64,000 bases of DNA from Methylobacterium gnaphalii (GTDB taxonomy: Bacteria; Pseudomonadota; Alphaproteobacteria; Rhizobiales; Beijerinckiaceae). The stretch is from contig NZ_BJZV01000011.1 of assembly GCF_007992215.1 (NCBI RefSeq), positions 62,001-126,000 on the forward strand, given 5' to 3'. Shown here one piece after another: positions 1 to 10,000 of the stretch (its first letter is position 1; the number at the start of each line of letters is the position of its first letter). The notes under the pieces are model-generated. The model was given only the letters and a program-made list of their open reading frames with translations. It had not been told where the DNA came from and made no database searches. Position numbers and translations under genes: made by a program.

Positions 1-275
1 AGAACCTCGACGCCCACATCGCCGTCTACGGTCCGGACAACCACATGCGCCTGACCGGCAAGCACGAGACGGCGCCGTGGAACAAGTTCTCCTACGGCGT
101 GGCTGACCGCGGCGCCTCGATCCGCGTGCCGCACTCGTTCGTGAAGAACGGCTACAAGGGCTACCTTGAGGACCGTCGCCCGAACTCGCAGGGCAACCCC
201 TACGAGATCGCCTCGCAGGTCCTGAAGACCATCGCTTCGGTCGAAGCCGCCGACGAGCAATCCGCCGCGGCCTGA
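1..275 (+). CDS. glnII: GSII-type glutamine synthetase, C-terminal part (gene cut by window edge)
   Basis: The reading frame enters the window open (codons from base 3) and ends at TGA 273-275, leaving about 90 C-terminal residues. The motifs [23 protein letters not shown] and [10 protein letters not shown] match the catalytic core end of the eukaryote-like GSII (beta-grasp) glutamine synthetases rather than GSI GlnA, in which the C-terminus carries the adenylylation tyrosine loop. It would condense ammonia and glutamate with ATP to form glutamine in the cytosol. It faces glsA and glnB on the opposite strand, so synthesis, hydrolysis and nitrogen sensing of glutamine sit together. A hairpin terminator follows. 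The family call is from recognised motifs; the missing N-terminus prevents checking length and start. Confidence 0.85.
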   Translation, partial: NLDAHIAVYGPDNHMRLTGKHETAPWNKFSYGVADRGASIRVPHSFVKNGYKGYLEDRRPNSQGNPYEIASQVLKTIASVEAADEQSAAA

Positions 276-301
276 CGCCTTCGCCAGCATGATGTGAAAC
301 G

Positions 302-334
302 CGGCGCGGATCTCCGGATCCGCGCCGTTTTTCG
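302..334 (+). terminator. Rho-independent terminator after glutamine synthetase
   Basis: An 11-bp stem (302-312 with 317-327), four-base loop and a following run of five T residues, 27 bases after the glutamine synthetase stop codon. Confidence 0.85.
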
Positions 335-440
335 TTTCTCGCCTTGCCGTCGCGCGACCGCCAATGACTGCGTCCCAGGACGGTCGCTCAACCCTCGCGT
401 GCATTCCCTCGCCCCAGGCGTGTAGGTGGGACGCGGCGGA

Positions 441-1349
441 TCACTCGCCGAAGATCGACCAGCCCATGCGCTTGGTCAGCCGCTCCAGGGCAAGGCGTCC
501 AAGATGCGAGTTTCCGGCCGCATCGAGCCCGGGCGACCAGACGGCGATCGAGGCCGTGCCGGGGGCGATAGCGAGGATGCCGCCGCCGACCCCGCTCTTG
601 CCGGGCAAGCCGACCCGGTAGGCGAAATCGCCCGAGCCGTCGTAATGGCCGCAGGTCAGCATGATCGCGTTGATGCGACGCGCGCGCTCCGGCGAGATCA
701 CCAGCAGGCCCGTCGAGGGGTTGCGTCCGCTATGGGCGAGAAAGCGGCCGGCCATGGCGAGTTGCCGGCACGACATCGCGACGGCGCAGTGGTGGAAATA
801 GACGCCGAGCGTGTAGTCGACCGGGTTATCCAACACCCCGTAGGACTTCATGAAATTGGCGAGCGCGACGTTGCGGAAACCCGTGCGCTTCTCCGACGCC
901 GCAACCCTCTCGTCGATGGTGATCGTCGAGTCCTCGGCCAGGAACTGCAGGAAGCGCAGGATCTCGCCGAGCGCCTCGCGGGGTTCGTGGCCCGACAGAA
1001 TGGCATCCGTGACCGCGATGGCGCCGGCATTGATGAAGGGGTTGCGCGGCACGCCCTTCTCCAGTTCCAGCTGGACGATAGAGTTGAAAGGGTTGCCGGA
1101 GGGTTCGCGGCCCACCCGCTGCCAGAGCCGGTCACCGATCTTGCCGAGCGCGAGCGTCAGGGTGAACACCTTGGTGATGCTCTGGACGGAGAAGGGCGTC
1201 TCGCTGTCGCCTGCCGCCGCGAGGTTGCCGTCGGCATCGATCACCGCGAGACCGAAGGCTTGGCGGTCGGCTCGGGCGAGTTCCGGGATGTAGGTGGCGA
1301 CCTCGCCGCGATCCGGCCGACGCCGCATCTCCTCGGCGATCTCGCTCAC
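441..1349 (-). CDS. glsA: Glutaminase A
   Basis: Hydrolyses glutamine to glutamate and ammonia in the cytosol. The serine-dependent glutaminase (beta-lactamase-like fold) signatures are present: FSVQSITKV with the catalytic Ser-x-x-Lys, [11 protein letters not shown], and [17 protein letters not shown] near the C-terminus. About 302 residues from a GTG at 1349 matches the usual 300-310. The start is uncertain: no ATG lies upstream, GTG 1349 is followed by SEIAEEM, and an in-frame ATG at 1328 is the alternative. The open frame continues far upstream, but that part is the wrong frame of the preceding gene and not a fusion. It lies last in a probable glnB-ICL/PEPM-glsA operon, which suggests nitrogen-linked regulation (inference). 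Confidence 0.9.
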   Translation of the reverse strand: MSEIAEEMRRRPDRGEVATYIPELARADRQAFGLAVIDADGNLAAAGDSETPFSVQSITKVFTLTLALGKIGDRLWQRVGREPSGNPFNSIVQLELEKGVPRNPFINAGAIAVTDAILSGHEPREALGEILRFLQFLAEDSTITIDERVAASEKRTGFRNVALANFMKSYGVLDNPVDYTLGVYFHHCAVAMSCRQLAMAGRFLAHSGRNPSTGLLVISPERARRINAIMLTCGHYDGSGDFAYRVGLPGKSGVGGGILAIAPGTASIAVWSPGLDAAGNSHLGRLALERLTKRMGWSIFGE

Positions 1350-1405
1350 GACGTCGTTGAGGTGGGGCAGGATTCGGCTCGCGGTCAGGTGTAGGGGGAG
1401 GGCGC

Positions 1406-2184
1406 TCAGGCGCTGTTGAAGCTCGCGCTCGGCAGGGCGCCGTCCTCCTGCAGCATGCGTGCCGCCGCGTCGAAGCCGGCCCAGGCCGCGAAAGCGAGAC
1501 GACTGCCGGTGCTGACGCGCCGCACGCCGAGTTCGGCGAGGTCCGCCACGCGCATGGAGGGCGACATCAGCAGGACGTTGACGGGCTTCGGTGCGACAGC
1601 CTGGACGATCTCGCGGATCGCCCCAGGATCGGAGATGCCCGGCGCATAGAGGCAATCGGCCCCCGCCGCTGCATAGGCGACGATCCGGTCGATGGTCGGA
1701 GCAAGGTCCTTCTGGCCGATCAGGAAGCCCTCGCTGCGGCCGACCAGGATCGTCTCGCGGTGATCCCGTCGATCGCCGCGCGCGCGGCTGCGATCCGCTC
1801 CACGGAGAGCGTCCTGTCGTAGAGCCTGTCGCCCTTTCGATCCTCGATCGACAGGCCGGCGATGCCCGTCTCCAGCGCCAGAGCAACATTGGCCGCCACG
1901 CCGTCCGGATCATCGGCGAAGCCGGCCTCGAAATCCGCGTTCACGGGCAGGCTGGTCGCGGCACAGAGCGCACGCAGGTGGCCGAGGACGGCGTCGCGGG
2001 GGAGGGTGAGATCGTCGTACCCGGCGCTCCAGGCGAAGCCTGCGCTCGTCGAGGCGACGGCCGCAAATCCGAGCTTCTCCAGCTGCCTGAGGCTGCCGAT
2101 GTCCCACGGATTGGGAAGCGCGAAGCAACCCTGGGCGTGAAGGGCGCGGAAGGCGAGGCGTGAAGCGGCCGCCTTCGCACTCAT
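1406..2184 (-). pseudogene. Isocitrate lyase/PEP mutase family protein, frameshifted
   Basis: The ATG at 2184 opens a typical ICL/PEPM superfamily TIM barrel: LPNPWDIGSLRQLEKLGF, then [16 protein letters not shown] (metal/substrate loop) and [13 protein letters not shown]. The frame is lost near 1756-1762, where it runs into a stop at 1720. The missing half, beginning [15 protein letters not shown] and running through [17 protein letters not shown] and [19 protein letters not shown] to a stop at 1406-1408, is intact in a neighbouring frame. Loss of one (or four) bases in the GC-rich string around 1757 would explain it. Repaired, the protein would have about 259 residues, the normal size. Members act as 2,3-dimethylmalate or carboxyphosphoenolpyruvate-type lyases/mutases; the actual substrate is unknown. 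Either a true recent mutation or a sequencing error. Confidence 0.85.
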
Positions 2185-2185
2185 C

Positions 2186-2566
<381 letters not shown>

Positions 2567-2729
2567 CTAGCACCGCCTCCAGAGGATCGCCACGGCGTTT
2601 TGCCGTGAAGCCGCCGCAACCTGCGTAAGCCTTGATCAGGAACGGCACAATATTTGAGCAATTTGCCCTAAATCGCTCACTTCTCAGGCATCGCATGGAC
2701 GATGCGCATGCAGGGATGGAAAAGCTTCG

Positions 2730-4238
2730 ATGACCACGAACCGCCTGCTGACGGTCGCCGCGATGCGTCGGGTCGACGAGACGGCAATCCGGGGCGGCAC
2801 CGCCGGCTACAGGCTGATGCAGGCGGCCGGCTGCGCGGTGGCGGAGCGCGCCCGGGCCATGGCGCCATCCGGCGGGCGCGTGCTGATCCTGTGCGGCCCT
2901 GGCAACAATGGCGGCGACGGCTTCGTCGCGGGTCGTCTCCTCGCCGAGGGCGGCTATCACGTCGTCCTGCGCCTGATGGGAGACCGGGGCACGCTGTCCG
3001 GCGATGCCGCGCTTGCCGCCGCGGGTTGGGCGGGCGCGGTGGAACCGGCGCTCCCGGCGGGCGACGTGTCCGGCTTCGACCTGATCGTCGACGCGCTGTT
3101 CGGGGCAGGCCTGTCACGGGACATTACGGGCGAGGCGAGCGAGCTCATCGAGGCCGTTAATGCATCCGGCACGCCCGTGCTCGCCGTCGACGTCCCGAGC
3201 GGCCTGGATGGCGACAGCGGGGCCATCCGCGGCGCGGCAATCACGGCGACGGAGACCGTAACCTTCGTGGCGTTGAAACCCGGCCACCTGCTTCAGCCGG
3301 GTCGCTCGCTCTGCGGCGGCCTGCACGTCGCCGATATCGGCACGGGCGCCGAGGCACTGGCGGCCGGCCTCGACGCCGCCGGCGCGCCTGCCTTCCGCAA
3401 CGGCGCCGAACTCTGGGGCGATGCGTTTCCACGTCCCGGAGCCCAGGGGCACAAATACACGCGCGGCCATGCGCTGGTCCTGTCGGGGCCGGCCACGAAG
3501 ACGGGCGCGGCGCGTCTTGCCGCACGCGGGGCACTGCGGATCGGGGCAGGGCTCGTGACGGTGGTGTCGCCGAGCGGCGCCCTGGCCGAGAACGCCGCCC
3601 ATCTCACCGCGATCATGCTGCGCGCCTGCGACAGCCCCGACGATCTCGACGACCTGCTGACCGACGAGCGGCTCGACACAGCGCTGATCGGCCCAGGCCT
3701 CGGCATCGGCGAGGCCACCCGTGACCTCGTCGCCGTTGCGGCCTCCGCCGGCCGCAAGCTCGTGCTCGACGCCGATGCGCTGACGAGCTTCAAGGGCCAG
3801 GCCCCCCTGCTGGCCGGCCACATCAGCCAGGGCGGCTCGGAGGCCGTGCTGACCCCGCACGAGGGCGAATTCGCGCGGCTCTTTGCCGACACCGCAGCCG
3901 TGACTGATGGCCTGAGCAAGCTCGAACGCGCCAGGCAGGCGGCGGCCATCGTCGGCAGCATCGTCGTTCTGAAAGGCGCGGATACCGTCATCGCCGCGCC
4001 CGACGGGCGGGCGGCGATCAACGACCACGGCTCGCCCTATCTCGGCACCGCGGGCTCGGGCGACGTGCTCGGCGGCCTGATCGCCGGGCTGCTCGCCCAG
4101 GGCATGCCGCCATTCGCGGCCGCCTGCGCCGGCGTCTGGCTGCATGGCGATGCGGGCTTGCGCCATGGGCCGGGACTGATCGCCGAGGACATCCCGGAAA
4201 TGATGCCGGAGGTGCTTGACGCGCTGCTTGAGGCCTAA
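2730..4238 (+). CDS. nnr: Bifunctional NAD(P)HX epimerase / ADP-dependent NAD(P)HX dehydratase
   Basis: Repairs hydrated NADH and NADPH. The N-terminal YjeF_N epimerase domain (about residues 1-215) carries LCGPGNNGGDGFVAGRLL and DALFGAGLSRDI; the C-terminal ribokinase-like dehydratase domain (about 230-500) carries VLDADALTSF, VLTPHEGEFARLF and GTAGSGDVLGGL, the last being the nucleotide-binding loop. 502 residues is normal for the fused protein. Start ATG 2730. Divergent from glnB; its stop overlaps the stop of the convergent oxidase-like gene by four bases. Confidence 0.95.
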   Translation: MTTNRLLTVAAMRRVDETAIRGGTAGYRLMQAAGCAVAERARAMAPSGGRVLILCGPGNNGGDGFVAGRLLAEGGYHVVLRLMGDRGTLSGDAALAAAGWAGAVEPALPAGDVSGFDLIVDALFGAGLSRDITGEASELIEAVNASGTPVLAVDVPSGLDGDSGAIRGAAITATETVTFVALKPGHLLQPGRSLCGGLHVADIGTGAEALAAGLDAAGAPAFRNGAELWGDAFPRPGAQGHKYTRGHALVLSGPATKTGAARLAARGALRIGAGLVTVVSPSGALAENAAHLTAIMLRACDSPDDLDDLLTDERLDTALIGPGLGIGEATRDLVAVAASAGRKLVLDADALTSFKGQAPLLAGHISQGGSEAVLTPHEGEFARLFADTAAVTDGLSKLERARQAAAIVGSIVVLKGADTVIAAPDGRAAINDHGSPYLGTAGSGDVLGGLIAGLLAQGMPPFAAACAGVWLHGDAGLRHGPGLIAEDIPEMMPEVLDALLEA

Positions 4239-5659
4239 ACGACCTCGAAGCTCGTCCACATCCCGGTATCGAACCGCTCCAGCACCGTGGAGCTGATCAG
4301 CCAGCGTCCCGGATTGTCGGCGAGGAAGGCGATGCGGGCGGTCTTGCCGTCGAGGAGCTGGAAGGTGTCGAGCCAGTAGGGCTCCCAGCCGTCGTCGAGC
4401 GGGTGGAGCAGGCGGAAGGCGTGGCCGTGCACGTGGAGCGTCTGCAGGAACGCCGTGTCGTTGCGGATCGCCAGCACCACGACCTGACCGCGCTTCACCG
4501 AGAAGGCCGGCGCCGCACCGGCAGCGCCGCTCACACCGTTGATCTGCCAGATCCGGGTGGGATCGCCGGTGAAGACCGGCTCGGTGCCGGGCTTGTCCTT
4601 GTCGATCCGTGCCCCGCCCGTGAGGACTAGATCGCGACGGAAGGCGTTTTGCAGCTTCACCTCGGCCGGCAGCAGGCTGTTGTTGCCGATGAGCGCGATC
4701 GGCGGGAGCGCGCTACGCCGCTGCAACGGCTCGCCCTTCGTCTTGATGGTGGCCAGCGCCAGGCCCTGTCCGATCAGCGCGTTGATCGTGACCGCGGCGC
4801 CTGCCTCGGTCGGCATGTCGAGCAGCAGGTCATAGCGGGTACCCGGCGCGAAGGGCAGGGTGGCGCGAAGGGGCTCGAACAGATCCGTCGGCTGGCCGTC
4901 CACGGCCACGACATAGGCCTTCGCGCCGTCGAAGCGGATGCGGGTCGAGCGTGCATTGCAGGCATTGGCGAGCCGCAGACGCAAGCGGCTGCCCGGCGGC
5001 ACCTCGACGGCTTCCGGAGTCGGCCGGCCGTTGACGCTGACGAGGTTGCCGAGCCGGCCCGAGGCGGCGGCGAAGGAAACCTGACCGAAGGCGAGCGGCT
5101 GCCCTTCGTCGTCCAGCCGCAAATCCTGGAGCAGGAAGCTCAGGTCGCGGTCGGTGGGCGGCGGCGTTGGCTCCTCGACGACGAGCATCCCGGCAAGGCC
5201 CCGGCCCGACGGCTCGCTCGATCCGCCGACGATGAGCGGCCGGATCACCGAAGTACCGGCATCTGGAGGCGTGAACTCGTAGGTGAAGCTCGCGCCCGGC
5301 GCGATCGGCGGCTGCGTCACGCCGCCGACGCCGTCCATGGCGTTCTTGTTACGCACGCCGTGCCAGTGCAGCGCGAGCGGCTTGTCAGTCTTGTTGTCGA
5401 GCTTCAGCCGCACGGCCTCGCCCTTGCGGATCCGCAGCACCGGCGGTGCCGACTTCCCGTCGAAGCTCCAGATCGGGGTCTCCTTGGCCGGCTCCGGCTT
5501 CAGGCGCGACTGACCCGGCGCAGCGGTCCAGGTGGTCTCGGCCGGCCCGGCAGCCGGCGCGGTCTGCGCAACGGACGACCGCGGCAGCCAGGCGAGGGCA
5601 GCGGCCCCTCCGAGCAGCGCACGTCGCGACGGTCCTGTCGTGGCTTTGCGTGGCGGCAT
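4235..5659 (-). CDS. Tat-exported multicopper oxidase-fold protein with incomplete copper sites
   Basis: 474 residues from the ATG at 5659. SRRALLGGAAALAWLP near the N-terminus is a twin-arginine signal followed by an AQT cleavage region, so the protein should be folded before export to the periplasm. Cupredoxin domains follow. The first copper motif is intact (HWHG, residues 98-101) and so is the third (LHVHGHAF, about 408-415). The second, normally HxH before the (G)RGLxG segment, is replaced by TSVIRPLIVGG, and the C-terminal HCHxxxHxxxxM motif reads WLISSTVLERFDTGM: the type-1 cysteine and its neighbouring histidines are gone. It therefore should not be able to form the normal T1 and trinuclear centres. 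It may work like SufI/FtsP, a copper-free member of this fold, but that is inference. A GTG at 5704 is a weaker start. Confidence 0.85.
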   Translation of the reverse strand: MPPRKATTGPSRRALLGGAAALAWLPRSSVAQTAPAAGPAETTWTAAPGQSRLKPEPAKETPIWSFDGKSAPPVLRIRKGEAVRLKLDNKTDKPLALHWHGVRNKNAMDGVGGVTQPPIAPGASFTYEFTPPDAGTSVIRPLIVGGSSEPSGRGLAGMLVVEEPTPPPTDRDLSFLLQDLRLDDEGQPLAFGQVSFAAASGRLGNLVSVNGRPTPEAVEVPPGSRLRLRLANACNARSTRIRFDGAKAYVVAVDGQPTDLFEPLRATLPFAPGTRYDLLLDMPTEAGAAVTINALIGQGLALATIKTKGEPLQRRSALPPIALIGNNSLLPAEVKLQNAFRRDLVLTGGARIDKDKPGTEPVFTGDPTRIWQINGVSGAAGAAPAFSVKRGQVVVLAIRNDTAFLQTLHVHGHAFRLLHPLDDGWEPYWLDTFQLLDGKTARIAFLADNPGRWLISSTVLERFDTGMWTSFEVV

Positions 5660-5767
5660 GGCACCCGGATTGTTGGAGGAGACAGCGCGCTCCGGCCGGA
5701 GCACAGGAGGCTACTTAGCGGTGGCCGAGGCCCATCGCCAACACGCGGTCCGAGCGTGCGAAGTTTT

Positions 5768-5796
5768 TTGCTGCGGCCTGGAACGCGCGTGTTATA
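5768..5796 (+). promoter_or_regulatory. Probable sigma-70 promoter of tRNA-Leu
   Basis: TTGCTG (5768-5773), a 17-base spacer and GTTATA (5791-5796), placed about 45 bases before the mature tRNA 5' end. Spacing is ideal; both hexamers are imperfect matches. Confidence 0.5.
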
Positions 5797-5841
5797 GAGC
5801 CGGCCCTGTGCGGTCGGACATGTGCCTCCTCGCAGGTGTCC

Positions 5842-5926
5842 GCGGGCGTGGCGGAACTGGTAGACGCGCTGGATTTAGGTTCCAGTGTCGCAAGACGTGG
5901 GGGTTCGAGCCCCTCCGCCCGCACCA
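5842..5926 (+). tRNA. tRNA-Leu (anticodon UAG)
   Basis: 85 bases including encoded CCA (5924-5926). The acceptor stem GCGGGCG pairs fully with CGCCCGC. The anticodon stem CTGGA/TCCAG (5869-5873 with 5881-5885) encloses the loop TTTAGGT, giving UAG at 5876-5878, which reads CUA leucine codons. A variable arm and the T-arm GGGGGTTCGAGCCCC follow, as expected for a class II tRNA. Confidence 0.97.
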
Positions 5927-6084
5927 GTCCAGCTGCCGTGACCGCCGAGGGGCCTGCGACAGCGCATCATGATGCCGCGTCGAGTTGGACCTCCACCTTG
6001 GATCGGTCCGCCGCACCGCCGGGGGTTCGCCCACGGCGGACGAAGCCATTGCAGTAAGACGTTAGAGAATCGGACGAGACGACG

Positions 6085-7488
6085 ATGCAGGTGACCGAGA
6101 CGACTTCCGAGGGGCTGAAGCGCGAGTTTCAGGTACTCCTTCCCGCAAGCGAGCTCGAGGATCGCCTGAATTCCGAGCTGTCGAACATCAAGGGCAAGGC
6201 GCAGCTCAAGGGCTTCCGTCCCGGCAAGGTGCCGGTGGCGCATCTGCGCAAGGTCTACGGCAAGTCCGTGATGGCCGACGTGCTGCAGAACGCCGTCAAC
6301 GAGGCCAACCAGAAGATCGTCGCCGACAACAGCCTCAAGCTGGCGCTCGAGCCGCAGATCGAGTTCCCGAAGGACGAGGAAAAGAACATCGTCGAGAAGG
6401 CCCTCGAGGCCAAGGGCGACCTCGCCTTCAAGGTGAAGCTCGAGGTGCTGCCGACTTTCGAGCTCGTCGACCTCTCCGACGTCACGCTGACCAAGCCGGT
6501 CCTCAAGCCCTCCGACGAGGAGGTGCAGGAGGCGCTGGATCGCATGGCCAAGCAGAACCGCGACTTCAGGGCCAAGGACGAGGGTGCCGCTGCCGAGACC
6601 GGCGACAAGGTTACGATCGACTTCGTCGGCAAGATCGATGGTGTCGAGTTCGAGGGCGGCAAGGGCGAGGACGTCGACCTGGAGCTTGGCTCGAACACCT
6701 TCATTCCCGGCTTCGAGGACCAACTCGTCGGCGCCAAGGCCGGTGACAGCCGCGTCGTCAAGGTGAGCTTCCCTGAGGACTACCAGGCGGCCCAGCTCGC
6801 CGGGAAGGCCGCCGAGTTCGACGTCACCGTCAAAGGCGTCCAGGCGCCGGGCGAGGTGAAGATCGACGACGAGCTCGCCAGGCGCTTCGGCATGGAAGAC
6901 CTCGACAAGCTCAAGGAAGCCGTCAGCAAGGCCATCGGCACCGACTACGACGCGGCCTCGCGCCGCAAGACCAAGAAGGCGCTGCTCGACGCGCTCGACG
7001 GCAAGTACGCCTTCGAGCTGCCCCCGAGCCTCGTCGCGCAGGAATTCGCGAGCGTGTGGGCCCAGGTCGAGCAGGACCTGAAGAACCGCGAGAAGACCTT
7101 CGAGGACGAGGGTACCACCGAAGAGAAGGCTCAGGAGGAGTACCGCAAGATCGCCGAACGGCGCGTGCGTCTCGGCCTGGTGCTTGCGCAGGTCGGTGAG
7201 ACCGCCGATATCAAGGTCTCCGACGACGAGGTCAATCAGGCCCTCTTCGCCCGGGTGCGTCAGTTCCCAGGCCAGGAGAAGGCGGTCTACGACTTCTACC
7301 GGAACAACCCGCAGGCGCTCGCCGAGCTTCGCGCGCCGCTGTTCGAGGAAAAGGTCGTCGACCACGTCCTCGCACAGGTCAAGCTCGTCGAAGAGCCTGT
7401 CTCCAAGGAGGCGCTCTTCGCCGACGACGACGAAGAGGCCGCACCTGCAGAGACAAACGAGGCGGCGGCCGAGAAGGCCGCCGGCTGA
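6085..7488 (+). CDS. tig: Trigger factor
   Basis: Ribosome-bound chaperone with prolyl isomerase activity acting on nascent chains. 467 residues. The N-terminal ribosome-binding domain has [16 protein letters not shown], the GFRxGKxP signature; the central FKBP domain is seen around [19 protein letters not shown] and [11 protein letters not shown]; a long charged helical C-terminal domain follows, ending in an acidic, alanine-rich tail. Start ATG 6085. It heads the tig-clpP-clpX-lon series, linking folding of new chains with degradation. Confidence 0.97.
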   Translation: MQVTETTSEGLKREFQVLLPASELEDRLNSELSNIKGKAQLKGFRPGKVPVAHLRKVYGKSVMADVLQNAVNEANQKIVADNSLKLALEPQIEFPKDEEKNIVEKALEAKGDLAFKVKLEVLPTFELVDLSDVTLTKPVLKPSDEEVQEALDRMAKQNRDFRAKDEGAAAETGDKVTIDFVGKIDGVEFEGGKGEDVDLELGSNTFIPGFEDQLVGAKAGDSRVVKVSFPEDYQAAQLAGKAAEFDVTVKGVQAPGEVKIDDELARRFGMEDLDKLKEAVSKAIGTDYDAASRRKTKKALLDALDGKYAFELPPSLVAQEFASVWAQVEQDLKNREKTFEDEGTTEEKAQEEYRKIAERRVRLGLVLAQVGETADIKVSDDEVNQALFARVRQFPGQEKAVYDFYRNNPQALAELRAPLFEEKVVDHVLAQVKLVEEPVSKEALFADDDEEAAPAETNEAAAEKAAG

Positions 7489-7614
7489 GGCCCGCACCCG
7501 AGGTTCAGGGTAAGCGGGTCCGATCAGGCGGTGTTAACAACCGCCGTAGTTGGCTTGTAACACCGGCTCTGGGGTGATTCGCCCCGGCCGGTCCCTGACC
7601 TTGAGGGCGTGAGA

Positions 7615-8241
7615 ATGAGAGATCCGGTCGACTACTTCCAGAACAACCTCGTCCCGATGGTGGTCGAGCAGTCGAGCCGCGGCGAACGCGCCTTCGACAT
7701 CTATTCGCGCCTTCTGCGCGAGCGCATCATCTTCCTCACCGGCCCGGTCGAGGATTACGGCGCTTCGCTGATCGTCGCGCAGCTGCTGTTCCTCGAAGCC
7801 GAGAACCCGAAGAAGGAAATTTCCTTCTACATCAACTCGCCTGGCGGCGTGGTGACCTCGGGCCTCTCGATCTACGACACTATGCAGTTCATCCGCTGCC
7901 CGGTGACGACCCTCTGCACGGGCCAGGCGGCCTCGATGGGCTCGCTCCTGCTCTGCGCGGGCGAGGCTGGCCACCGCTTCGCCCTGCCGAACGCCCGGAT
8001 CATGGTCCACCAGCCGTCCGGCGGATTCCAGGGTCAGGCCACCGACATCCTGATCCATGCCCGCGAGATCGAGGCCCTGAAGAAGCGCCTCAACGAGATC
8101 TACGTGAAGCATACCGGCCGCGACTACGAGACCATCCATCAGGCGCTCGAGCGCGACAACTTCATGACCGCCGATGCGGCCAAGGAGTTCGGCCTGATCG
8201 ACGACATCCTGCACAAGCGGCCGGAGCCGGTAGCGGCGTAG
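7615..8241 (+). CDS. clpP: ATP-dependent Clp protease proteolytic subunit
   Basis: Serine protease barrel that degrades proteins unfolded by ClpX/ClpA. Numbered from ATG 7615 (208 residues), the catalytic triad is Ser107 (GQAASMGS), His132 (MVHQPSGG) and Asp181 (ERDNFM), all present. [20 protein letters not shown] and the handle region are canonical. An in-frame GTG at 7609 would add two residues; the ATG fits the family start MRDPV better. Its partner clpX follows after 227 bases in which no other gene is visible. Confidence 0.97.
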   Translation: MRDPVDYFQNNLVPMVVEQSSRGERAFDIYSRLLRERIIFLTGPVEDYGASLIVAQLLFLEAENPKKEISFYINSPGGVVTSGLSIYDTMQFIRCPVTTLCTGQAASMGSLLLCAGEAGHRFALPNARIMVHQPSGGFQGQATDILIHAREIEALKKRLNEIYVKHTGRDYETIHQALERDNFMTADAAKEFGLIDDILHKRPEPVAA

Positions 8242-8468
8242 GGCGTTTCCGTCGACGGAGGATCGATCTGCGATGCGTCTTTTTGGCGACAGATCTGAGC
8301 GTTGGACAGGTTGATCCGAAGTCGGCAGCATGATTGCATCGGGGTTCGTGCCCCACCCGACCCCCGGTGCGTGCCCTGAGGTGACTGTTTCTTTAGGCGG
8401 ATGCCTGTAATTCTGAGCGATGCGCGTGTGTCCCTTGCCGGCGCCGCGCTCGCGGAGCGGAGACCGAT

Positions 8469-9740
8469 ATGAGCAAGACTGGCGGCAACGACTCCAAGAG
8501 CACGCTGTACTGCTCGTTCTGCGGCAAGAGCCAGCACGAAGTCCGCAAGCTCATTGCGGGCCCGACGGTGTTCATCTGCGACGAGTGCGTCGAACTGTGC
8601 ATGGACATCATCCGCGAGGAGTCGAAATCCTCGCTCGTGAAGTCGCGGGACGGCGTGCCGACCCCGAAGGAAATCCGTCGCGTCCTCGATGATTACGTCA
8701 TCGGCCAGGACTACGCGAAGAAGGTCCTCTCGGTCGCGGTGCACAACCACTACAAGCGCCTCGCCCACGCGACGAAGCACTCCGACGTCGAGCTGGCGAA
8801 GTCCAACATCATGCTGATCGGGCCGACGGGCTCGGGCAAGACGCTGCTCGCGCAGACGCTCGCCCGCATCCTCGACGTGCCGTTCACCATGGCGGATGCG
8901 ACGACGCTGACCGAAGCCGGCTATGTCGGCGAGGACGTCGAGAACATCATCCTGAAGCTGCTCCAGGCCTCCGACTACAACGTCGAGCGGGCACAGCGCG
9001 GCATCGTCTACATCGACGAGATCGACAAGATCTCCCGCAAGTCGGACAATCCCTCGATCACCCGCGACGTCTCGGGCGAGGGCGTGCAGCAGGCGCTCCT
9101 GAAGATCATGGAGGGCACCGTCGCCTCCGTGCCTCCGCAGGGCGGGCGCAAGCACCCGCAGCAGGAGTTCCTGCAGGTCGACACCACGAACATCCTGTTC
9201 ATCTGCGGCGGCGCCTTCGCGGGGCTGGAGCGGATCATCTCCCAGCGCGGCAAGGGTACCTCGATCGGCTTCGGCGCGAGCGTACAGGCGCCCGACGACC
9301 GCCGCACCGGCGAGATCTTCCGCTCGGTGGAGCCGGAGGATCTGCTCAAGTTCGGCCTGATCCCCGAATTCGTCGGCCGTCTGCCGGTCCTGGCGACGCT
9401 GGAGGATCTCGACGAGAGCGCCCTCAAGCGGATCCTGCAGGAGCCGAAGAACGCCCTGGTGAAGCAATACGCCCGTCTCTTCGAGATGGAGAACGTCGAG
9501 CTGACCTTCCAGGAAGAGGCCCTGTCCATGGTCGCCCGCAAGGCGATCGAGCGGAAGACCGGCGCCCGCGGCCTGCGCTCCATCCTGGAGACGATCCTGC
9601 TGGAGACGATGTACGACCTGCCGGGCCTCGACTCGGTCGAGCAGGTGGTGATCGGCCCCGAGGTCGTCGAGGGCAAGTCGCGGCCGCTCTACATTCACGG
9701 CGACCGTAACAAGGAAGCCCCGGCCAGCGTCAGCGCCTGA
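8469..9740 (+). CDS. clpX: ATP-dependent Clp protease ATP-binding subunit ClpX
   Basis: AAA+ unfoldase that feeds ClpP. 423 residues from ATG 8469, preceded by GGAG. The N-terminal zinc-binding domain has CSFCGK followed by CDECVELC, all four cysteines present. Walker A is GPTGSGKT, Walker [11 protein letters not shown], the pore loop GYVGEDVE, and the RKH loop GGRKHP is intact. The sensor and C-terminal D2 region ([23 protein letters not shown]) is normal. Confidence 0.98.
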   Translation: MSKTGGNDSKSTLYCSFCGKSQHEVRKLIAGPTVFICDECVELCMDIIREESKSSLVKSRDGVPTPKEIRRVLDDYVIGQDYAKKVLSVAVHNHYKRLAHATKHSDVELAKSNIMLIGPTGSGKTLLAQTLARILDVPFTMADATTLTEAGYVGEDVENIILKLLQASDYNVERAQRGIVYIDEIDKISRKSDNPSITRDVSGEGVQQALLKIMEGTVASVPPQGGRKHPQQEFLQVDTTNILFICGGAFAGLERIISQRGKGTSIGFGASVQAPDDRRTGEIFRSVEPEDLLKFGLIPEFVGRLPVLATLEDLDESALKRILQEPKNALVKQYARLFEMENVELTFQEEALSMVARKAIERKTGARGLRSILETILLETMYDLPGLDSVEQVVIGPEVVEGKSRPLYIHGDRNKEAPASVSA

Positions 9741-10000
9741 TTCGATTGTGGGACCGCGCCGTTCGATCGGCGCGGTCCACTCATTTCACCGTCACGAAAC
9801 TTGAAAGCCGTGTCGGCGAGCGCCACCTGATCACCAGCGCAGTGGCCGCATGCTCACCTCCCGAGGTGCGGTGCCGCGCCACCAGCCGCAAACGTTCGAT
9901 CCGTTATCCGACCAAACGCGGCCCGGTCGGCCCTGGCAGGATGCTTGCTCGTCAACGAGGAGGTCCTGCCCGGCGTCAGAGCACAAGGGAAGCCAACCCC

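Noticed and set aside
441..1913. Apparent 490-residue minus-strand gene joining a unique N-terminus to glutaminase
   Set aside because: The first 160 residues are the out-of-frame reading of the ICL/PEP-mutase-like gene; they are Arg/Pro-rich and not like any protein.
5875..7497. Long antisense frame over trigger factor and tRNA-Leu
   Set aside because: It overlaps a tRNA and a canonical gene and has a biased composition.
9800..9828. Possible heat-shock (sigma-32) promoter before lon, starting CTTGAA
   Set aside because: The sequence 17 bases later (CCACCT) is a poor match to the -10 element.
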